A stretch of DNA of 64,000 nucleotides from positions 51,001 to 115,000 of the forward strand of contig NZ_CP067420.1 of the NCBI RefSeq assembly GCF_016653635.2, read 5' to 3'. The stretch comes from Skermanella sp. TT6. Its GTDB lineage: Bacteria > Pseudomonadota > Alphaproteobacteria > Azospirillales > Azospirillaceae. Shown piece after piece: positions 1 to 11,703 of this stretch (positions are counted from its first letter, which is position 1; each line of letters opens with the position of its first letter). The notes under the pieces were generated by a model. It saw only the letters and a list, made by a program, of their open reading frames with translations. It was not told the DNA's origin and searched no databases. The position numbers were made by a program, and so were the translations under genes.

Positions 1-940
1 GCAGGAGCGTCGCGATGCCGGCGACGAGGCCGGCCGACCGGGCGCGGGCATCGGCCGGCCTGCTGTCGAGCGCCACATGGACCTTCCAGTCCGTGTCCGG
101 GACCGGCCCGCGGTGCACCAGCGCGCTGTCCAGCGGGGGCAGGGGCTCCAGGCCGGTGCCCTCGTACTGCTGGCTTGCCTCGAACTCGCGCCGGACCTCC
201 GGGGGGAGCGGCGCCAGGGTGCGGAAGCGCCAGTCCGGGACGTTGGTGATGAAGACGACCCCGCGGCGGTCGGTGACGAAGACCCGTTCGCCGGCCATGT
301 CGTGCCAGGTCGCCTCCAGCGGTTCCATGGCGACCTTGGCGACCACCACGCCGACCGTGTGGTGCTCCGCCCATACGGGGGCCCAGACCGGATAGGCGAT
401 GTAGTAGCCGGGCTTCTGCGAAGTCGTTCCCATCGCGAAATAACGCCCGACGCGCCCCGCCAGCGCCTCGCGGAAATAGGGCCGGAAGGCGAAGTTGCGG
501 CCGATGAAGCTGGTCTCCTCGGTCCAGTTGCTCGACGCCAGCGTGGTGCCGTCGCGCGCCATGACGTAGAGCGCCGACAGCGACGCCCCGGCGTTCAGCG
601 CCGCCAGCTTGCGGTCGACCCGGTCGACCAGGGCTGCGTCGCGCGGCGAGGCGAGCAGGGCCGCCACGTCGGGGTCCCAGGCCAGCGTCAGCGGCAGGAC
701 GCGGTACTTCTCGATCTCCGCGGTCAGGGTGGCGGTATAGAGCGACAGCCGCGCCTGCGCCGTTTCGGCCAGTTCCTCCAGCGCCTCCCCCCGCGCCCAC
801 TCCGCCGCGAACCAGGATGCGGGCGGCACCAGCGCGCAGGCCGCCAGGGCCAGGGCCGCCGCGAGCCCCCGGAAGCCGCGCGGGAGGGCTCCCGGCCATG
901 CCGGGCGCCACGCGGCCCATTGCTTGATCGACCTGGTCAA
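1..940 (-). CDS. dctB: DctB-like C4-dicarboxylate sensor histidine kinase, N-terminal part (cut by window edge)
   Basis: The reading frame is open from a TTG at 940 to base 1 (313 residues) and continues outside the window. The TTG is chosen because an AAAGGCGG ribosome site lies just upstream. A short basic N-terminus is followed by one membrane segment (about residues 22-42), then a periplasmic sensor domain of about 260 residues, and a second membrane segment begins at about 303. The sensor domain carries motifs such as FIGRNFAFRPYF and GYYIAYPV, typical of double-Cache domains of DctB-type kinases. DctB senses C4-dicarboxylates and phosphorylates the sigma-54 activator DctD; that role is inferred from the sensor domain only, because the kinase core is not visible. 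Another Cache-type sensor protein is possible. Confidence 0.66.
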   Translation of the reverse strand, partial: MTRSIKQWAAWRPAWPGALPRGFRGLAAALALAACALVPPASWFAAEWARGEALEELAETAQARLSLYTATLTAEIEKYRVLPLTLAWDPDVAALLASPRDAALVDRVDRKLAALNAGASLSALYVMARDGTTLASSNWTEETSFIGRNFAFRPYFREALAGRVGRYFAMGTTSQKPGYYIAYPVWAPVWAEHHTVGVVVAKVAMEPLEATWHDMAGERVFVTDRRGVVFITNVPDWRFRTLAPLPPEVRREFEASQQYEGTGLEPLPPLDSALVHRGPVPDTDWKVHVALDSRPADARARSAGLVAGIATLL

Positions 941-1001
941 GGCGTTCCGCCTTTCTTGTTCCGCGGGCGGAAGGACCGCCGGCGCCGGCCCGGTCCCGGC
1001 A

Positions 1002-2198
1002 TCAGTCCAGTTGCAGCACCTGCGCCTTCAGGTAGGCGGTCTCCGGCAGGTACGGATGCACCGGGTGGTCGGGCGCGGCGCCGCCGGTCCGCAGGATCCG
1101 CCCCGAGCGCCGGGCGTCGCCCAGGCCCCGGGAGACCTGCTCGGCGAACAGCGGCACGTCCACATTGTGGCTGCACGAGGCGACCAGCAGGAAGCCGCCC
1201 GGCGCCGTGATCGAGGCGGCCAGCCGCGTCATCTTGCGATAGGCCCGGGTCCCGGCATGCAGGTCCTTCTTCGATTTCACGAAGGCCGGCGGGTCGGCGA
1301 TCACCACGCCGAACCGCTCGCCGGCGGCAGCCAGCCGTTCCAGCTCCTCGAAGGCGTCGGCCCGGCGGAACTCGCACAGGCCGGCGACGCCGTTGGCCTC
1401 GGCGGCGCGGGCGCCGTTGGCGAGCGCCGCTTCCGACCGGTCCACCGCGACGACCGAGGCGGCGCCTCCCTTGGCGCACTGCACCGCGAAGCCGCCGTTG
1501 TAGCTGTAGAAGTCGATCACCCGCGCGCCGCGCGCCAGCGCCGCGATCGCCGCGCGGTTGTCGCGCTGGTCGTAGAACCAGCCGGTCTTCTGCCCGGCGC
1601 CCGGATCGGCGAAGAAGATGCTGCCGTTCTCCTCCAGCCGGATCGGGCCGTCCAGCGCCCCCTTGGCGACCCTGACCTCGCCGCCCAGGCCTTCGAGCCC
1701 GCGCGCCGGGCTGTCGTTGCGCAGGACCACCGCGGCGGGGGACAGCACCTCGTCCAGCGCCTCCAGCAAGGCGGGAGTCAGCCGGTCCATCCCGGCGGAA
1801 TTCGCCTGGACGACCACGGTGTCGCCGAAGCGGTCGACCACCAGGGCCGGCAGCCCGTCGGCCTCGGCATGGACCAGCCGGTAGAACGGCCGGCCGTAGA
1901 GCCGCTCGCGCAGGTCGAGCGCCCGGCGCAGCCGCTCCGCCAGGAAGCCGCGGTCGACCTGCGCCTCCGGGTCTCGCGCCAGCATCCGCGTGCAGATCAG
2001 CGTGTGCGGGTTGAAGGTGGCGGCGCCCAGCGGCGCGCCGTCGTGGGTGACCACCCGGACGACGCTGCCCGGCGGGATCGCCTTGGCCGTGTTGTCCATG
2101 TGGATCTCGTTGGAATAGACCCAGGGATGGCCGTGCTGGACCCGCTTGTGCCGGCTCGGCTGCAGGCGGATGGTCGGTCGGGGGGCAATGTCGCTCAT
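1002..2198 (-). CDS. rlmI: Class I SAM-dependent rRNA methyltransferase, RlmI-like
   Basis: The product is 398 residues, close to E. coli RlmI (396), which makes 5-methylcytosine at position 1962 of 23S rRNA. The N-terminus has the PUA-like segment with RHKRVQHGHPWVYSNEI. The Rossmann methyltransferase domain follows, with VIDFYSYNGGFAVQCA as the SAM-binding loop, IADPPAFVKSKKD as the catalytic DPPAF motif, and VASCSHNVD near the end. The frame can be extended 36 codons upstream, but that stretch is Arg/Gly/Ala-rich and non-conserved, so the ATG at 2198 is used. The gene lies between dctB and the GNAT-like gene, all on the minus strand, with a 50-base gap on the upstream side. RlmI versus a close paralogue cannot be separated by eye. 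Confidence 0.85.
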   Translation of the reverse strand: MSDIAPRPTIRLQPSRHKRVQHGHPWVYSNEIHMDNTAKAIPPGSVVRVVTHDGAPLGAATFNPHTLICTRMLARDPEAQVDRGFLAERLRRALDLRERLYGRPFYRLVHAEADGLPALVVDRFGDTVVVQANSAGMDRLTPALLEALDEVLSPAAVVLRNDSPARGLEGLGGEVRVAKGALDGPIRLEENGSIFFADPGAGQKTGWFYDQRDNRAAIAALARGARVIDFYSYNGGFAVQCAKGGAASVVAVDRSEAALANGARAAEANGVAGLCEFRRADAFEELERLAAAGERFGVVIADPPAFVKSKKDLHAGTRAYRKMTRLAASITAPGGFLLVASCSHNVDVPLFAEQVSRGLGDARRSGRILRTGGAAPDHPVHPYLPETAYLKAQVLQLD

Positions 2199-2248
2199 GG
2201 CCCGCAGTCTAGCGGCTGCCGGCGCCCTGGCAACAGCGAGAGGCCCCC

Positions 2249-2794
2249 CTAATGGTCGTTGGCCACGTCCAGCGCCACGGGCGCCATGTCGATCATCAGC
2301 TTGCACAGCCTCAGGGTCTCGACGGCGTGGCCGGCTTCCCGGAAGCTGTTCAGCAGCCAGTTGCAGTATTCCGGCAGGCTCGAATAGTCGTCCGGCAGGT
2401 TGGTGTGGATCGCGGCGCAGCCGAGGTCGTCGGCGATCCTGTCCATCGCGCCGAGCAGCGCGTCGGCGGCGCCCGCCAGGTCGAACAGGTCGAGCACGAT
2501 GAAGTTCTCGACCGCCAGCACCCGGCCGTGCCGCAGATGGTTCTCCACCGCGTAGCTGAACAGGCCGTGGATATAGCCGCGGGCGTTCTGCACGGTCATG
2601 ATTCCCCGGGACCGGGTCCGATTCTTCCCCGAGGGGGAATGGCCGCCGGTTTCAAGCTCCGGAACCGCCAGGACGGCTGCGGCAAAATCGCGCCATCGCT
2701 CGACGTCGAGATCGGGTGCGATCGTCTGCACCACCGGGAAAGCCTGGTCGATCTGACGGCGGGCTAAGGGTTTCGCAACATAAGTGTCGTGCAT
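2249..2794 (-). CDS. GNAT-like protein of unknown substrate, divergent from ccoN
   Basis: The 181-residue product has a central segment (around residues 85-165) reading GYIHGLFSYAVENHLRHGR, then VENFIVLDLFD and a helix ending GCAAIHTNL. This pattern of strands and helices resembles an acetyltransferase (GNAT) fold, but no acceptor is evident. The frame could open 35 codons earlier with a GTG at 2899. I chose the ATG at 2794 because the longer version would run through the FNR/FixK box at 2852-2865, which sits properly for transcription only if the gene begins at 2794. Shared control with the cbb3 oxidase suggests a role under low oxygen; that is inference. Confidence 0.6.
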   Translation of the reverse strand: MHDTYVAKPLARRQIDQAFPVVQTIAPDLDVERWRDFAAAVLAVPELETGGHSPSGKNRTRSRGIMTVQNARGYIHGLFSYAVENHLRHGRVLAVENFIVLDLFDLAGAADALLGAMDRIADDLGCAAIHTNLPDDYSSLPEYCNWLLNSFREAGHAVETLRLCKLMIDMAPVALDVANDH

Positions 2795-2851
2795 GGACGT
2801 CTCGACCACAGGTGCTGGCGTGACGATGGCAGCCCCCGAGCCCGCGGGTCC

Positions 2852-2865
2852 TTGACGTAGATCAA
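2852..2865. promoter_or_regulatory. FNR/FixK-type binding site between the GNAT-like gene and ccoN
   Basis: The 14-base sequence TTGACGTAGATCAA matches the Fnr/FixK/Anr consensus TTGAT-N4-ATCAA with one mismatch in the left half-site. It lies 173 bases before ccoN and 58 bases before the divergent GNAT-like gene. A site centred near -41 would give start points at about 2900 for ccoN and about 2817 for the minus-strand gene, both compatible with the chosen start codons. Oxygen-responsive CRP/FNR control of cbb3 oxidase operons is well established in alphaproteobacteria. Confidence 0.8.
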
Positions 2866-3037
2866 TGTTGCCGGCCAGCGGCATCCCCATAGTCCCCACC
2901 CGTCAAAGGGATTTGCGTACGTGCCGCGTGCCGTCGCGGCGGTGCGGACCCGGCACGATGGAATCAAGAGCAACCTTACGGTGGCGAGGAACGACCGGCC
3001 CGTCCGGCCCGGCCCCGCCAGACGGGAGATATAGGTA

Positions 3038-4540
3038 ATGACAGCAGCGACCCTGTCCCACGGTTCGTCCGTGGGAGGCGAGCGGGCAGGTGAGGAGACC
3101 GTCTCGTACAACGAGGCTGTCATCCGCCTGTTCGTCATCGCCACTGTTTTCTGGGGTGTCGTCGGCTTCCTGGTCGGCATCGTGATCGCCCTGCAGCTGG
3201 CGTTCCCGGCGTTGAACCTGGGCCTGGAATGGACCAGCTTCGGCCGCCTGCGGCCGCTGCACACCTCGGCGGTGATCTTCGCCTTCGGCGGCAACGCCCT
3301 GTTCGCCACCTCGCTGTACGTCGTCCAGCGCACCTGCCGGGCTCCGCTCTGGGGCGGGCCGGCGATCGCCAATTTCCTGTTCGTGGGCTACCAGCTCTTC
3401 ATCGTGCTCGCGGCGTCGGGCTACGTGCTGGGCATCACCCAGGGCAAGGAATACGCCGAGCCGGAATGGTACGTGGACCTGTGGCTGACGGTCGTCTGGG
3501 TGGTCTACCTGCTGACCTTCGTCGGCACGATCATGCAGCGGCGCGAGCCCCACATCTACGTCGCCAACTGGTTCTACCTGGCGTTCATCGTGACCATCGC
3601 GATGCTCCACTTGGTCAACAACCTGAACGTCCCGGTCTCGTTCTTCGGCACCGCCAGCTACCCGCTGTTCGCGGGCGTGCAGGGCGCGCTGGTCCAGTGG
3701 TGGTACGGCCACAACGCGGTGGGCTTCTTCCTGACCGCCGGCTTCCTGGGCATGATGTACTACTTCATCCCCAAGCAGGCGGGCCGGCCGGTCTATTCCT
3801 ACCGGCTGTCGATCATCCATTTCTGGTCGCTGATCTTCCTCTACATCTGGGCCGGTCCGCACCACCTGCACTACACGGCCCTGCCGGAATGGGCGCAGAC
3901 GCTGGGCATGACCTTCTCCGTCATGCTGTGGATGCCGTCCTGGGGCGGCATGATCAACGGCATCATGACCCTGTCCGGCGCCTGGGACAAGCTGCGCACC
4001 GACCCGGTGCTGCGCTTCCTGGTCACCTCCGTCGCGTTCTACGGCATGAGCACCTTCGAAGGCCCGGTCATGTCGATCAAGGCGGTCAACGCCCTGTCGC
4101 ACTACACCGACTGGACCGTCGGCCACGTCCACTCCGGCGCGCTCGGCTGGGTCGCCTTCGTCAGCTTCGGCGCGGTGTACTACCTGGTTCCCCAGCTCTG
4201 GAAGGCCCAGCGGCTCTACTCGCTGCGGCTGGTCAGCTATCACTTCTGGACCGCCACCATCGGCATCGTCCTCTACATCACCGCGATGTGGATCTCGGGC
4301 ATCATGCAGGGCCTGATGTGGCGCGCCTACGACAACCTCGGCTTCCTGCAGTACTCGTTCGTCGAGACCGTGGCGGCCATGCATCCCTTCTACGTGATCC
4401 GCGCCATGGGCGGCGTGCTGTTCCTGATCGGCGCCCTGATCATGGTCTACAACCTGTGGCGGACGACCAAGGGCGACATCCGGGTCGAGAAGCCCTACGT
4501 CACCGCTCCGACGCGCAAGTTCGCGCCGGCCGCCGAGTAA
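3038..4540 (+). CDS. ccoN: Cytochrome cbb3 oxidase catalytic subunit I
   Basis: CcoN is the haem-copper catalytic subunit that reduces oxygen at high affinity and pumps protons. The 500-residue product is the usual length and is mostly hydrophobic, with about twelve membrane segments. Characteristic histidine-bearing segments are visible, including [19 protein letters not shown] (haem ligand region), [33 protein letters not shown] (CuB ligands) and [16 protein letters not shown]. It opens the ccoNOQP operon, 12 bases before ccoO. A FixK/FNR box upstream implies induction at low oxygen. The accessory genes ccoGHIS are not adjacent in this window. Confidence 0.97.
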   Translation: MTAATLSHGSSVGGERAGEETVSYNEAVIRLFVIATVFWGVVGFLVGIVIALQLAFPALNLGLEWTSFGRLRPLHTSAVIFAFGGNALFATSLYVVQRTCRAPLWGGPAIANFLFVGYQLFIVLAASGYVLGITQGKEYAEPEWYVDLWLTVVWVVYLLTFVGTIMQRREPHIYVANWFYLAFIVTIAMLHLVNNLNVPVSFFGTASYPLFAGVQGALVQWWYGHNAVGFFLTAGFLGMMYYFIPKQAGRPVYSYRLSIIHFWSLIFLYIWAGPHHLHYTALPEWAQTLGMTFSVMLWMPSWGGMINGIMTLSGAWDKLRTDPVLRFLVTSVAFYGMSTFEGPVMSIKAVNALSHYTDWTVGHVHSGALGWVAFVSFGAVYYLVPQLWKAQRLYSLRLVSYHFWTATIGIVLYITAMWISGIMQGLMWRAYDNLGFLQYSFVETVAAMHPFYVIRAMGGVLFLIGALIMVYNLWRTTKGDIRVEKPYVTAPTRKFAPAAE

Positions 4541-4552
4541 GGACCCAGCACG

Positions 4553-5302
4553 ATGGCTAGCACCGACAAGAAGTCCGGCCTTTTCAATCACGGGCTGATC
4601 GAAAAGAACGTCACCCTGATGATGGTCCTGATCCTGCTCACCGTCTCCATCGGCGGCCTGGTCGAGATCGTCCCCCTCTTCACCATCGAGACCACCATCG
4701 AGAAGGTGGAGGGGGTCCGCCCCTACACCCCGCTCGAGCAGATGGGCCGCAACATCTATATCCGCGAAGGCTGCTACAACTGCCATAGCCAGCAGGTCCG
4801 TCCGTTCCGCGACGAGGCCGAGCGCTATGGGCACTACAGCCTGGCGGCCGAGAGCATGTACGACCATCCGTTCCAGTGGAGTTCGAAGCGCACCGGCCCG
4901 GACCTCGCCCGGGTCGGCGGCAAATACTCCAACCAGTGGCAGGTCGCCCATCTGGTGGATCCGCGCGCCCTGGTGCCGGAGTCCATCATGCCGGGCTACG
5001 GCTTCCTCCTGGAGCGCCCGCTGAAGTATGCCGACATCAAGGACCATCTGAAGACCCTGAGCATCGTCGGGGTGCCCTACACCTCCGAGCAGATCGACGT
5101 CGCCGCCAAGGACCTGGAGGTCCAGCAGCGTCCCGACGGCGAGACCGACGGCCTCCTGGCCCGCTATCCCAAGGCTGTCGTCGCCGATTTCGACGGCAAC
5201 CCGAAGGTCGTGACCGAGATGGATGCGCTGGTCGCCTACCTCCAGATGCTCGGTACGCTGGTCGATTTCACGAAGTATCAGCCGGCCGATCTCAAGCAAT
5301 AA
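4553..5302 (+). CDS. ccoO: Cytochrome cbb3 oxidase subunit II (monohaem cytochrome c)
   Basis: CcoO passes electrons from CcoP to CcoN. The 249-residue protein has one N-terminal membrane anchor (about residues 20-40, ending [11 protein letters not shown]) and a periplasmic cytochrome c domain with the haem motif CYNCH at residues 74-78, followed by [10 protein letters not shown], a hallmark of this family. A distal methionine ligand is likely in the ESIMPGYGF stretch. It lies 12 bases after ccoN and is followed 12 bases later by ccoQ, so the genes form one transcript. Confidence 0.97.
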   Translation: MASTDKKSGLFNHGLIEKNVTLMMVLILLTVSIGGLVEIVPLFTIETTIEKVEGVRPYTPLEQMGRNIYIREGCYNCHSQQVRPFRDEAERYGHYSLAAESMYDHPFQWSSKRTGPDLARVGGKYSNQWQVAHLVDPRALVPESIMPGYGFLLERPLKYADIKDHLKTLSIVGVPYTSEQIDVAAKDLEVQQRPDGETDGLLARYPKAVVADFDGNPKVVTEMDALVAYLQMLGTLVDFTKYQPADLKQ

Positions 5303-5314
5303 TTGGTGGAACCA

Positions 5315-5476
5315 GTGGATCTGAACGCAATCGCGTCATTTTTGCGCTCCTTCTGGACGGTTTGGTTGATGCTGCTGTTCGTCGGCGTCCTGTTCTGGGC
5401 CTTGCGGCCCAAGAACAAGTCGAAGTTCGACGAGGCCAGCCGCATCCCGTTCAAGGATGAAGGCCAGGAGAAATAG
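5315..5476 (+). CDS. ccoQ: Cytochrome cbb3 oxidase small subunit IV (CcoQ)
   Basis: This 53-residue membrane protein starts at GTG 5315, with GGTGGA just upstream; a second in-frame GTG nine bases earlier is less well placed. It has a single membrane segment (WTVWLMLLFVGVLFWAL, residues 14-30) followed by a basic then acidic tail beginning RPKNKSKFDEA. CcoQ stabilises the assembled oxidase. Size, topology, the RP-[KN] stop-transfer and the position between ccoO and ccoP identify it. It ends three bases before ccoP. Confidence 0.93.
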   Translation: MDLNAIASFLRSFWTVWLMLLFVGVLFWALRPKNKSKFDEASRIPFKDEGQEK

Positions 5477-5479
5477 GTC

Positions 5480-6355
5480 ATGCCGACCAAGGTTGAAAAG
5501 GACTCCCTGTCGGGGGTCGACACCACCGGCCACGAGTGGGACGGTATCCAGGAACTGAACAATCCGCTGCCGAAGTGGTGGCTCTACGTCTTCTACGTCA
5601 CCGTCGCCTTCTCGGTGGTGTACTGGATCCTGTACCCGGCGATCCCGCTGGGCAAGACCTACACCGCCGGGATCCTGGGCTACAGCCAGCGCGAGACGGT
5701 CGTCTCGGACTTGGCGAAAGCCCGCGAGGCCCAGGGCGCCTTCCGCTCGAAGATCGAGACGTCCTCGTTCGACGAGATCCTGGGCGACCAGGACCTGCTG
5801 GCTTTCGCCACGGCCGGCGGCCGCACCGCCTTCGCCGACAACTGCGCGGCCTGCCACGCGGCCGGCGGCGCCGGTGCCAAGGGTTACCCGACGCTGGCCG
5901 ACGACGACTGGCTGTGGGGCGGCAAGGCGGAAGACATCCACACCACCCTGCTGCACGGCATCCGGTCGACCAACGACGAGGACACCCGCATCTCCGAGAT
6001 GCCCAAGTTCGGCGCCGACCAGCTGCTGACCCGTCCGCAGATCGACGACACGGCCGAGTACGTCCTGTCGCTGACCGGCCGGGAGACTGACAAGGCCGCC
6101 GCCGGCCGCGGCGCCGCCGTATACGCGGAGAACTGCGCCTCCTGCCACGGCGAGAAGGGCGAGGGGATGCGGGAAGTCGGGGCTCCCCGGCTGAACGACA
6201 ACATCTGGCTCTATGGCGGCGACAAGAAGACCGTCGTCGAGACGATCACCTATGCCCGCGCCGGCGTCATGCCGGCCTGGAGCAGCCGTCTGGACCCGGT
6301 CACGATCAAGCAGCTCGCGGTCTACGTCCACAGCCTGGGCGGCGGCGAGAAGTAA
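5480..6355 (+). CDS. ccoP: Cytochrome cbb3 oxidase subunit III (dihaem cytochrome c)
   Basis: CcoP receives electrons from soluble or membrane cytochrome c and hands them to CcoO. The 291-residue product has a conserved N-terminus (HEWDGIQELNNPLPKWW), one membrane segment (about residues 34-54) and two periplasmic cytochrome c domains. Haem motifs are CAACH at 122-126 and CASCH at 219-223, with methionine ligands likely in SEMPKFG and GVMPAW. It is the last gene of ccoNOQP and is followed by a strong hairpin terminator. Confidence 0.97.
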   Translation: MPTKVEKDSLSGVDTTGHEWDGIQELNNPLPKWWLYVFYVTVAFSVVYWILYPAIPLGKTYTAGILGYSQRETVVSDLAKAREAQGAFRSKIETSSFDEILGDQDLLAFATAGGRTAFADNCAACHAAGGAGAKGYPTLADDDWLWGGKAEDIHTTLLHGIRSTNDEDTRISEMPKFGADQLLTRPQIDDTAEYVLSLTGRETDKAAAGRGAAVYAENCASCHGEKGEGMREVGAPRLNDNIWLYGGDKKTVVETITYARAGVMPAWSSRLDPVTIKQLAVYVHSLGGGEK

Positions 6356-6387
6356 GAGGCTCCTCCCGCAAGGGTCGGCACCTGGGC

Positions 6388-6424
6388 AACGCCGGGGAAG
6401 TCCGCTTCCCCGGCGTTCGCTTTT
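6388..6424 (+). terminator. Rho-independent terminator of ccoNOQP
   Basis: A perfect 13-base-pair stem (AACGCCGGGGAAG with its complement) closes on a TCCG loop and is followed by TTCGCTTTT. It begins 32 bases after the ccoP stop codon. The stem is very stable and the tail is moderately T-rich. Confidence 0.85.
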
Positions 6425-6459
6425 CCGCGGCTGCCCGCCGCGAACCATTTCTTCACTCC

Positions 6460-6499
6460 ATCCGTGTTAATCCGTGGATATCCGTGTCCATCCGTGATC
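6460..6499. repeat. Four tandem 10-bp units of the ATCYGTG repeat family
   Basis: Four successive 10-base units each begin with ATCCGTG followed by three variable bases (TTA, GAT, TCC, ATC). Related 10-base-period arrays beginning ATCTGTG occur beside the group II intron at 29691-29756, 29808-29836 and 31751-31780, so this is a dispersed family. No coding role is apparent. The array lies in the gap between the cco terminator and the next gene. Confidence 0.75.
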
Positions 6500-6541
6500 C
6501 TGCCCCTCCGTCCGGCAGGAGCCGCACCGGGTATCCCGACG

Positions 6542-7021
6542 ATGCGCCGCCCGTACTTCCTGATACCCGCATTCCTGCTTGCGCTGATGCCTGGGCCGTC
6601 CCGGGCGGAGCAGCAGAGCCTCGACCGCACCGCGCCGCCGCATTTCGAGGCGTTCCCGGTCTCCCCCTGGCCGCCGGACTGGCTGTACCCGTTCCGCGCG
6701 ACTCCGATCCGGCCGGAGCGGATCGTCTACCGCCTCAAGGGCAGCGTCCGCCAAGTGGCCAAGGTCGATCCGGTCCTGTCCAAGGCCTGCCGCCGGGGGG
6801 CCTTCGTCCAGCGGCTCAACTGGATCTTCCGGGTGCAGTCGGCCGACGACCGGCCTTACGGCATCGGCTGGGGATCCGGCGTCAACCTGCACGATCCGGA
6901 AAAGCGCAGCACGCTCGACAAGGTCTACCTGTTCGACCGGCAGGACACCGGGCTGTGCGCCGTCTGGGTGGCGCCGCTGGAGACCCTTCGCCGCTATCTC
7001 GATCCCAGCCCCGCCCGCTGA
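6542..7021 (+). CDS. Exported protein of unknown function
   Basis: The ATG at 6542 opens a clear Sec signal peptide (MRRPYFLIPAFLLALMPG, cleavage near SRA-EQQ), so it is preferred over an upstream in-frame ATG at 6464 that would translate the 10-bp repeats. The mature part, about 135 residues, is Trp/Pro-rich at its start (SPWPPDWLYPFRATPIRPE), has two cysteines that could form a disulfide (KACRRG and GLCAVW), and shows no motif I recognise. It stands alone between the cco terminator and the carB leader. No function can be assigned. Confidence 0.6.
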   Translation: MRRPYFLIPAFLLALMPGPSRAEQQSLDRTAPPHFEAFPVSPWPPDWLYPFRATPIRPERIVYRLKGSVRQVAKVDPVLSKACRRGAFVQRLNWIFRVQSADDRPYGIGWGSGVNLHDPEKRSTLDKVYLFDRQDTGLCAVWVAPLETLRRYLDPSPAR

Positions 7022-7033
7022 ACCGCCGCGCCG

Positions 7034-7073
7034 AGCGTGGCGCTCCAACGCGCGAAGCGCGACGCTCCCACGC
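7034..7073. repeat. REP-like palindromic hairpin
   Basis: The segment contains a perfect inner hairpin, CGCGC-GAA-GCGCG, flanked by imperfect arms (GCGTGG on the left, CCACGC on the right). Such GC-rich intergenic palindromes just downstream of a stop codon are typical of REP-like elements, here 13 bases after the exported-protein gene. A weak terminator function for that gene is possible. Confidence 0.5.
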
Positions 7074-7203
7074 GTGCGCCCAAGGCAATCCTGCAATCAC
7101 CGGGCAACGTCGCGCTTCCCGCGGCGGACTTGAGCCTCTATATAGGGGCGGGCCGCCACTCCGGGGTCTTCAGCGGTCGGATCGGCGTGCCAGTCATTCG
7201 AAC

Positions 7204-7235
7204 CTTCTCCCTGTTCTTCCGGGGAGGGGATTTTT
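7204..7235 (+). promoter_or_regulatory. Possible hairpin-plus-T-tract attenuator in the carB leader
   Basis: CTTCTCCC (7204-7211) can pair along its length (two G-U pairs) with GGGAGGGG (7222-7229), and the hairpin is followed directly by ATTTTT. This is the form of an intrinsic terminator, 33 bases before the carB start codon. A TATATA element at 7139-7144 could serve as the -10 box, though no good -35 is seen. Transcription attenuation of pyrimidine/arginine genes is known in other bacteria; for this locus it is only a suggestion. Confidence 0.35.
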
Positions 7236-7267
7236 GTTGCGCCTGAAGTTACCAGAGCCCGAGCGCC

Positions 7268-10513
<3,246 letters not shown>

Positions 10514-10584
10514 GGGGATCGAGGCTCCCGGCGCGGCTGATCTGGCCGCGCCGCAGTCTTCTTCAGCGTCGAGTGGACCGGGAA

Positions 10585-11058
10585 ATGGAAAAAGTTCCAA
10601 TGACGGCGGCGGGCTACAACCGCCTCCAAGAGGAGTTAAGGCACCTGAAAACGATCGAGCGGCCGGCGGTCATCAAGGCCATCGCGGAAGCGCGGGAGCA
10701 CGGCGATCTTTCCGAGAACGCCGAGTACCATGCGGCGCGCGAGCGGCAGAGCTTCATCGAAGGGCGGGTGCTCGAACTGGAGGACAAGATCAGCCGCGCG
10801 GAGGTGATCGACGTCTCGAAGCTTTCGGGTGACGCCGTCAAGTTCGGCGCGACGATCACGGTCGCCGACGAGGACACCGACGAGGAGACCACGTATCAGA
10901 TCGTGGGCCAGGACGAGAGCGACATCAAGCAGGGCCTGCTGTCGGTCAGCTCCCCGCTGGCGCGGGCGCTGATCAACAAGACCGTGGGCGACATGGTCGA
11001 GGTGCCGACCCCCGGCGGCTCGAAGAGCTACGAGGTCGTGAAGGTCGAGTTCCGCTGA
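10585..11058 (+). CDS. greA: Transcription elongation factor GreA
   Basis: GreA enters the secondary channel of RNA polymerase and stimulates cleavage of backtracked transcripts. The product is 157 residues from the ATG at 10585; a GTG 12 bases upstream would add four residues and lacks support from family length. The N-terminal coiled coil has the acidic tip ([15 protein letters not shown]) that reaches the polymerase active site, and the C-terminal FKBP-like domain ends [11 protein letters not shown]. The order carB-greA is common in alphaproteobacteria. A strong terminator follows 50 bases after the stop. Confidence 0.97.
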   Translation: MEKVPMTAAGYNRLQEELRHLKTIERPAVIKAIAEAREHGDLSENAEYHAARERQSFIEGRVLELEDKISRAEVIDVSKLSGDAVKFGATITVADEDTDEETTYQIVGQDESDIKQGLLSVSSPLARALINKTVGDMVEVPTPGGSKSYEVVKVEFR

Positions 11059-11107
11059 GGCGCCTCGACGCCTGACGCTCGACTGCCACGCCACGGACTG
11101 CCATGAA

Positions 11108-11140
11108 AAAATGCGGGCGAAAGCCCGCATTTTCTTTTTG
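11108..11140. terminator. Bidirectional rho-independent terminator between greA and the lrp-family gene
   Basis: An 11-base-pair stem (AAAATGCGGGC with its complement) closes on a GAAA tetraloop and is followed on the plus strand by CTTTTT. Its left side is A-rich, so the same hairpin also ends in a T-run on the minus strand. It therefore terminates greA on the plus strand and can serve the convergent Lrp-family gene, which ends at 11185. Confidence 0.93.
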
Positions 11141-11184
11141 CGGCATCTTCTTTTCCGGGGTTCCGGCAGGCGGCGCTCCCGCCC

Positions 11185-11703
11185 CTATTCCTCCTCCTCC
11201 AGTTCCTCCTCGTCCGGCAGGTCGCCGATCTCGGTGTCGATGGGAACGCCCGGCAGGGCCTTGGAGGTGCGGATCGCCAGCGCCGACTTGACGTGGCTGA
11301 CGTTGGGCGCGCTGGTCAGCTTGGTGGTGAGGAAGCGCTGGTAGGAGTCCCAGTCCTCCGCCACGATCTTCAGCAGGAAGTCCGTCTCGCCCGCGAGCAT
11401 GTTGCACTCGCGCACCAGCGGCCAGCTATTGACCAACTCCTCGAATTTCTTTAGGTCCGCTTCGGCTTGGCTGGTCAGCCCCACGTGGGCGAAGACGGTC
11501 ACGCCGTAACCGAGGGCTTCGGGGTTGATGTCGGCATGGTAGCCACGAATGAATCCGGCCTCTTCCAGGGCGCGGACGCGCCGAAGGCAGGGCGGCGCCG
11601 AGATGCCCGCGCGCCGCGCGAGCTCGACGTTGGTCATGCGACCGTCGGCTTGAAGGTCGCGCAGGATGCGCCGGTCAATCCGGTCGAGTTTGACTCGCCG
11701 CAT
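11185..11703 (-). CDS. Lrp/AsnC family transcriptional regulator with acidic tail
   Basis: The 172-residue protein has an N-terminal helix-turn-helix (about residues 5-55, LDRIDRRILRDLQADGRMTN then ISAPPCLRRVRALEEAGFI) and a C-terminal RAM ligand-binding domain (residues 65-145). The tail is strikingly acidic (DLPDEEELEEEE). The ATG at 11703 is chosen because the conserved MRRVKLDRID begins there and AGAGAAG lies upstream; the longer frame adds 18 unlikely residues. Lrp-type regulators usually respond to amino acids, but the ligand and targets cannot be read from the sequence. It is transcribed toward greA. Confidence 0.92.
   Translation of the reverse strand: MRRVKLDRIDRRILRDLQADGRMTNVELARRAGISAPPCLRRVRALEEAGFIRGYHADINPEALGYGVTVFAHVGLTSQAEADLKKFEELVNSWPLVRECNMLAGETDFLLKIVAEDWDSYQRFLTTKLTSAPNVSHVKSALAIRTSKALPGVPIDTEIGDLPDEEELEEEE

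Noticed and set aside
77-1210. A 377-codon plus-strand frame at the left edge
   Set aside because: The minus strand encodes a coherent sensor domain with membrane segments; the plus frame is Arg/Gly/Asp-rich noise.
2794-2899. Longer GNAT-like protein starting at GTG 2899
   Set aside because: The extra codons would cover the FNR/FixK box and are not conserved-looking; the ATG at 2794 fits promoter spacing better.
2903-5299. A 798-codon minus-strand frame across ccoN and ccoO
   Set aside because: It is antisense to two clear oxidase genes and has low-complexity Asp/Gly/His/Arg composition.
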